Assembly: GCF_000698145.1 (NCBI RefSeq)
Contig: NZ_BAXB01000004.1
Coordinates: 124,001-188,000, forward strand
Direction of reading: 5' to 3'
Length of the DNA: 64,000 nucleotides
Source: Geomicrobium sp. JCM 19039
GTDB taxonomy: Bacteria; Bacillota; Bacilli; Bacillales; Marinococcaceae
Position 1 is the stretch's first letter, and each line of letters opens with the position of its first letter. Position numbers and translations under genes: made by a program. The notes below the pieces were generated by a model, which had not been told where the DNA came from, did no database searches, and was given only the letters and a program-made list of their open reading frames with translations. Shown piece after piece: positions 59,622 to 64,000 of the stretch.

Positions 59622-60851
59622 GTGAACGAGCAAGTGAAACGCTTTCTACTATTGATGGGTTGTGCAGCCACGCTTGCTGCCTGTACCGTTGAGGAAGAAC
59701 AATTTGAACCTGAAGAGCAGGAAGAAATTGATGAACATTCATATGATTTTGGCTCATTTGATCGCTTTACGAGCACATCTCCTGCAGAATGGATGCAGGC
59801 AGAACCTGGTAATTATCATACAGAAGATTTTGATGATGAAGAAGTGCTTGAAATACTAAGAGAGTCTGCGGAATTAGGAGTGTCGGACGAAGAACTATTC
59901 TATCAGATGCTGGACCTTGCAGCTTTTGATTACCGGGACGATTACACGTATTTCATGCAATTTGATGAAATTCAATCAGAAATTACATCTGTAGGGGCAA
60001 ACTTGATGGATGAAGGCATGCAAGTGAACATCCACTTGCTTTATGATGCCAACATCGGCACAGATGCTGACGTTGAAGTGTTAGGGCTTTTACAAGATTT
60101 CATGCAGGACATGCCGGACGATACGAATGTATCGCTCTTGAGCTACGGTGCGGAGGCAGAGAGTGGCGAACGTTCATGTGACAGCATTCATGAGATTCAT
60201 CCGCTTGACCGTTACGATGAGCGTCTACTTCAGGAGGGCAATGCCATTGAGCCTGGAGCATCGATTCCACTCTCCAGTGCACTGAATGAAGTTGAAGTTC
60301 ATTACAGTGATCATGAAACAACAATCGTGTATGTGATTGCTTCTGGAGCGGATACGTGTGGTGGCGATCCGGCTCATGCAGCTGAAATGTTAGATGCTGT
60401 CGTCCATGTAATTGGGTACAACGTCGACCCGAATGAACGGGAGGCTCTTGAGAGCGTTGCATCTAGCAGTGAAGGTACATTTACACACGTGGAGGAAGTC
60501 GAAGGTTTCCAGCGCGTGATTCAAGAAGCGTCGATCTACACGATTCAAGCGTGGAGAGATTGGCAAGTTGAATTCATTGAAGACAAGCGGGCACAGCAAA
60601 TGGAACATATCGATGAATCTAGGGAACGGCAAGATGAGATGAATGAACGAACGAGAGAAGAACAAGATCGCCTTCGCCATTTAACCGATCAGCTCGAAGA
60701 AGAAGGCTATCGTGTCAATGGGGCATACATTCGCTCCATGATCAATGAGCGAGCCGTGTCCCTTCGAACGTACATGTTTGAAACAGCAATTGAATTTCGA
60801 GACGAAGCGTTTCAAGCAAGCTTAGATCCGATTGAAGAAGATCAAGAATAG
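59622..60851 (+). CDS. Acidic lipoprotein with VWA-like fold
   Basis: Lipoprotein signal LLMGCAATLAAC, then a very acidic linker. A central region (NIHLLYDANIGTDADVEVLG, VSLLSYGAE, TTIVYVIASGADTCG) has the strand-helix pattern of a von Willebrand A domain, as in B. subtilis YwmC/YwmD, but the metal-binding DxSxS motif is not intact (DANIG). The C-terminus is a charged coiled coil (ERQDEMNERTREEQDRLRHL). 409 residues; GTG 59634 is an alternative start. Surface location sure, function unknown. Confidence 0.7.
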   Translation: MNEQVKRFLLLMGCAATLAACTVEEEQFEPEEQEEIDEHSYDFGSFDRFTSTSPAEWMQAEPGNYHTEDFDDEEVLEILRESAELGVSDEELFYQMLDLAAFDYRDDYTYFMQFDEIQSEITSVGANLMDEGMQVNIHLLYDANIGTDADVEVLGLLQDFMQDMPDDTNVSLLSYGAEAESGERSCDSIHEIHPLDRYDERLLQEGNAIEPGASIPLSSALNEVEVHYSDHETTIVYVIASGADTCGGDPAHAAEMLDAVVHVIGYNVDPNEREALESVASSSEGTFTHVEEVEGFQRVIQEASIYTIQAWRDWQVEFIEDKRAQQMEHIDESRERQDEMNERTREEQDRLRHLTDQLEEEGYRVNGAYIRSMINERAVSLRTYMFETAIEFRDEAFQASLDPIEEDQE

Positions 60852-61042
60852 ACGTGAACAAAAAACTAAATCGTTTTTCACGATTTTCAGCTCCGAGAGC
60901 GACGACGAGCGCATAATTTTGGTGGTTTATAGGAGATCGGCGATCTAGATCGTACCCGAAATGATCTATATAGAATGAACTTAACATTTTCTTGACTTGC
61001 ACTGTTGGGTTGGAGGGGTAGCGCGGTGCTAGGTGCCATTCT

Positions 61043-61125
61043 GCGCGCTAGTTTCCCCCATCTGCGCGCATGTTTGCGCTTTTCACCGATTTTAGCGCCG
61101 ATTTCACCAAACTTGCGCGCAGATT
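61043..61125. repeat. Degenerate GCGC-cored direct repeat
   Basis: Five units with GCGC or GCGCGC cores start at 61043, 61064, 61076, 61095 and 61115; most are spaced 19-21 bases, with spacers like tagtttcccccatct and gatttcaccaaact. Similar arrays recur in intergenic regions of alkaliphilic bacilli as I recall; not a CRISPR because units are short and unequal. Confidence 0.55.
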
Positions 61126-61149
61126 CCAGGCTGAAGTGCCAACGACACG

Positions 61150-61168
61150 TCGGCCCCAGCGGGGCCGA
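61150..61168. repeat. GC-rich hairpin
   Basis: TCGGCCCC-AGC-GGGGCCGA, perfect 8-bp stem, no T tail. Confidence 0.7.
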
Positions 61169-61563
61169 AACGAAACCACACTCGGTTCGGCGTGGCTCGC
61201 GTCGACGTCCTGTGGGTACTTCGACTCGGGGATGTACACGTGACCCGGTAATCTGTTACCGAGTTCGCTCATTCTGTTCCCTAGTTTATGTGAATAGTCC
61301 ACTTTTCCTGGGATTTCCTCCAACTTGAGAACAGATCGGCCGCAACTCGAGTACAGTTCCCATTTGACTAAGCCGACACCGGTTCTTTAGGAGATGCTTT
61401 CGTTCAACATATACAGATCACTTCAGATCGTTATAGAGCACTGCTTCCCTCACTCTGTGCGATCTATGAACGTTTGTTTCTATATAGACTTATTGACCCT
61501 GTGTATCCATCTAAACCTCAAGAGTTAACAACCATCGGCACCTCTGGTGCCGAAGATAATCCG

Positions 61564-61606
61564 AACGAGACGTCGGCATGACTCATGCTGACGTCTCGTT
61601 TGCCTT
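61564..61606. terminator. Long near-perfect palindrome, terminator-like
   Basis: Arms of 18 bases (61564-61581 and 61583-61600) pair with one mismatch around a single-base loop, followed by TTTGCCTTT. A small hairpin TCGGCACC / GGTGCCGA lies just upstream at 61535-61553. Confidence 0.55.
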
Positions 61607-61702
61607 TATGACAAAAAAGGTCGTAGAACTTCTTACGCCGAGCGGAAAGAACGGAGGTTTGATGCAGGTTCAACCTCAAGAACTAGTGAATTTAATTATT
61701 GC

Positions 61703-61736
61703 AACCCATCTAGGTATGCGTATGATGGGTTTTTTG
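61703..61736 (+). terminator. Rho-independent terminator upstream of ggt
   Basis: AACCCATC / GATGGGTT stem, 13-nt loop, TTTTTT tail. No gene ends here, so it may close a short untranslated RNA. Confidence 0.7.
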
Positions 61737-61885
61737 TCCCTCATAATCGTAAATCTAACGGCCTGGAAACATTATATCTTCCTAAAAATTGACTATTTTT
61801 TTCTACTTGCTAGGGAAGAATACCTGTTATAGTATGCCTATATAGGAAGTAATCATCAATTTATGGAAGGTATTGGAGGGTTTTG

Positions 61886-64000
61886 ATGAAACGACGACAT
61901 CAAAAGTGGGGAAGTTTAGTATTACTCGGCGGTGTGATGGGTGCCACGCTTGGAGTGGATTACGGGCTTGCAAACAGCCCCCATGAAATGTCAGGCTTTG
62001 GTGGGGCGGTATCTTCTGAAGACGAGCATGCGAGTCAAGCGGGGATGGATATGTTAAACAACGGCGGCAATGCTGTAGATGCAGCGATTGCAGTTGCAGC
62101 CATGCAAGGGGTTACCCGCCCGTACTCTGGAGGTATTGGTGGAGGCGGAGTGATGAACCTATACTTAAAAGAGACAGATGAACATATTATGATTAATAGT
62201 TTGCCAGTTACGCCAGCGTCTTTTCATGATCGTACATATTTTAATGAGCAAACCGGTAGTTTGTACAATCAAGCGACTCGTACGAGTAGTGGAGCGGCTT
62301 TCTCAATCCCGGGTACGGTCAAGCATTGGGAGCATGTGATTGAGGAATACGGTTCTTTTCCAATGGAAGATGTGCTAAGTCCGGCCATTGAAGTGGCGAG
62401 GTCGGGGTTCATTGCAGATGCGAATTATGTGAGTGAAACGAATCGACATGCGGATCGATTTCAATTGTTCACCTCTTCTAGAGATTTATTTTTAGACAAT
62501 GGTTCGGTTCCAGCAGCCGGAGATACGATCACGAACCGTGACTTGGCTCGTACATATGAATTAATTGCGGAGCACGGGGCAAACGTTTTTTATGATGGAG
62601 AGATTGCGGATGCTATGAGACATACCATCAATGAACCTCCGACGGTATCTAATCCGAGTTTGAACGTATTAGCGGGAGATGTGACGAGCGCTGATTTTTC
62701 AAATTATGAAATTATTGAAGAGGAGCCGATTCACTCTACCTATCGTGAATATGATGTATACGGCGCACCACCTGCTTCTAGTGGTGGTGTGACGATTGCT
62801 TCAATGTTGAACATGTTAGAAAATGAAAACCTATCAAACATGTCCAAAGAGGACGCATATCATTATTATTTGGAGTCCAGTCGGTATGCGTTTGCGGACC
62901 GAAGAGCTTATTTAGGGGACCCGGAGTTGTCAGATGTCCCTGTCAATGAGCTTCTCTCGGACTGGTATACGCAATTTCGCCACAGCCAACTAGGTGAGCG
63001 AGCTGCGATCGGTCAAGTGCCGCCAGGTAACCCACGAGGTGCTTTAGAAAGCTCACCGAACTTGGCGTATGATTTTGATGAGGAAAACGGACAAGAATGG
63101 TCGAAAGAAGCGTTCTATCGATTAGATTATGGTCCGGCGAACAGTCCATTTGATGCCGCGTTCAACGTGCGAAATGGGAAAGGGGAGATTTCTCTATCAG
63201 AGCGTTTGCCGACACGCGGCAGTGCGTATGGAAGGGCAGCGGCGAATGTAGAGCCTTCGTATGAGCAAGAGGTTCGCTTAACCGTAAATGCCGACCATAC
63301 CGATAGCGACCAGCGATTGCGGCTATTTTTAGCAGGTGACGTTTGGCAGTCTGGAGGCAGTCAACCTGAGAATGGTTACGGACTAGAACTGCGTCTGGAC
63401 CGGGATGAAATCCGTCTGTTTAGCATTGTTGATGGGACGAGCCATACATTGCAAACGACTTCTTATGCTTTAGAGGATCGCGAGCATGAGCTGGCGTTCG
63501 TTCACACGAACAATCACTTGTATGCAAAAGCTTGGGCATCAGAGGAAGAAGAGCCTCGGGATTGGACATTGTCTTCGATGTTGAGTGGGCCAATGACGAT
63601 AAACCAGCCAGGAAGATTTATGCTGAGTGCCATTAACTTTAGTTACGATAATACGCAGCAGTTTTCCCTAGATCGTGTGAATGTCCGCTCATTAAACAAT
63701 GACCGTGCCCACACGCTTCGCTCTGAAGAAGAAGCCGAACCGGCAGAGCGTCAAGAGTTACCAGATGAAGATGCGGATGGGTTTGAAATTGAAGAAGAAC
63801 GAAGCATGAATCGACCATTCATTTAGCCACATCTGACGCTGAAGGAAATGTCGTCAGTTATACGAATACGATCGTGTCGATTGGCGGCAACGGCATGGTT
63901 GTGCCTGGGTACGGGTTTCTATTAAACAACGACGCGTACAACCGCATCCCTACTGAACACCCAACTCACCCGAACTACCCGCAGCCAGGGATGAGAACGC
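61886..64000 (+). CDS. ggt: Gamma-glutamyltransferase with inserted domain (one frame break, 3' end missing)
   Basis: Secreted Ntn-hydrolase that transfers or hydrolyses gamma-glutamyl groups. Signal peptide, then GGT large-subunit motifs (GMDMLNNGGNAVDAAIAVAA, SGGIGGGGVMNLY, GAPPASSGGVTIASMLNMLE). At residues about 396-640 a beta-rich segment is inserted (RLDYGPANSPFDAAFNVRNG; YEQEVRLTVNADHTDSDQRL; ENGYGLELRLDRDEIRLFSI). Immediately after it the small subunit begins at the catalytic Thr in TIHLATSDAEGNVVSYTNTI. The frame breaks at about 63809-63812; one base restores it. ATG 61886 follows ggaggg. Confidence 0.88.

Larger units (their letters stand above)
60852..61885. other. 1-kb gene-free region rich in repeats and hairpins
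   Basis: I find no credible gene. It contains a GCGC-cored degenerate repeat (61043-61125), a GC-rich hairpin (61150-61168), two palindromes (61535-61553 and 61564-61600) and a terminator (61703-61736). A TATAGT box near 61830 may belong to the ggt promoter. The open frame at 61578-61832 crosses two of these hairpins and is rejected. Confidence 0.6.

Noticed and set aside
61043-61125. CRISPR array
   Set aside because: Units are only 4-8 conserved bases with uneven short spacing and no cas genes nearby.
61578-61832. 84-residue open frame before ggt
   Set aside because: It runs through a palindrome and a terminator hairpin, has no ribosome-binding site and low-complexity translation.
1-64000. 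tRNA, rRNA, prophage or insertion-sequence genes
   Set aside because: No tRNA-like cloverleaf, rRNA segment, transposase or integrase motif was recognised in the sequence.

Overview
The window is chromosomal DNA of a low-to-medium GC, Gram-positive, flagellated Bacillaceae bacterium. Gene order follows the Bacillus subtilis comF-flagellar-secA-uvr-hprK-his block almost gene for gene. Several features suggest an alkaliphilic or halophilic soil or soda-lake lineage: acidic extracellular proteins, a TTT transporter, Na+-type symporter, small cytochrome c lipoproteins and GCGC-rich intergenic repeats. The genus cannot be fixed from sequence alone.

Layout. 1-4 kb: degU (cut by the window edge), degV, comFA, comFC. 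4-13.4 kb: late flagellar genes yvyF-flgM-flgN-flgK-flgL, fliW-csrA, then flaG, fliD-fliS-fliT; the flagellin gene usual between csrA and flaG is absent and is replaced by an orphan DegU-like regulator, an unknown gene behind a sigma-D-type promoter, and yjfB. 13.7-15.1 kb: two genes without clear function. 15.3-19.8 kb: hpf, secA, prfB (programmed frameshift). 19.9-28.6 kb: a YitT-family protein, two small c-type cytochromes, ftsE-ftsX, a coiled-coil M23 hydrolase, ctpB and minJ. 28.7-35.5 kb: uvrB-uvrA behind a LexA box and yvlB-yvlC-yvlD behind a sigma-W promoter. 35.5-40 kb: hprK, lgt, yvoD, ppaX, an acyltransferase and a membrane protein. 40-46.6 kb: complete hisZGDBHAF-hisIE operon. 46.6-49.6 kb: a PTS operon (IIA, LicT-type antiterminator, IIBC) with a readable RAT/terminator switch. 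49.7-57 kb: DeoR regulator, DUF1537 kinase, two PdxA2-type dehydrogenases and a tripartite TctCBA transporter, probably a D-threonate-like acid-sugar pathway. 57-61 kb: cutC, a 37-residue small protein plus sodium:solute symporter, and a lipoprotein. 61-62 kb: a gene-free stretch rich in repeats and hairpins. 62-64 kb: a gamma-glutamyltransferase with a large inserted domain, cut by the window end.

Caution for all readers: about 25 single-base indels, nearly all apparent losses of one base, many in short homopolymer runs, break genes that must work (secA, lgt, hisG, degU and others). Restoring one base at each place gives proteins of normal length, so they are most simply sequencing or assembly errors. 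Broken genes are reported here as whole loci with the break positions stated. Only prfB carries a genuine programmed frameshift.
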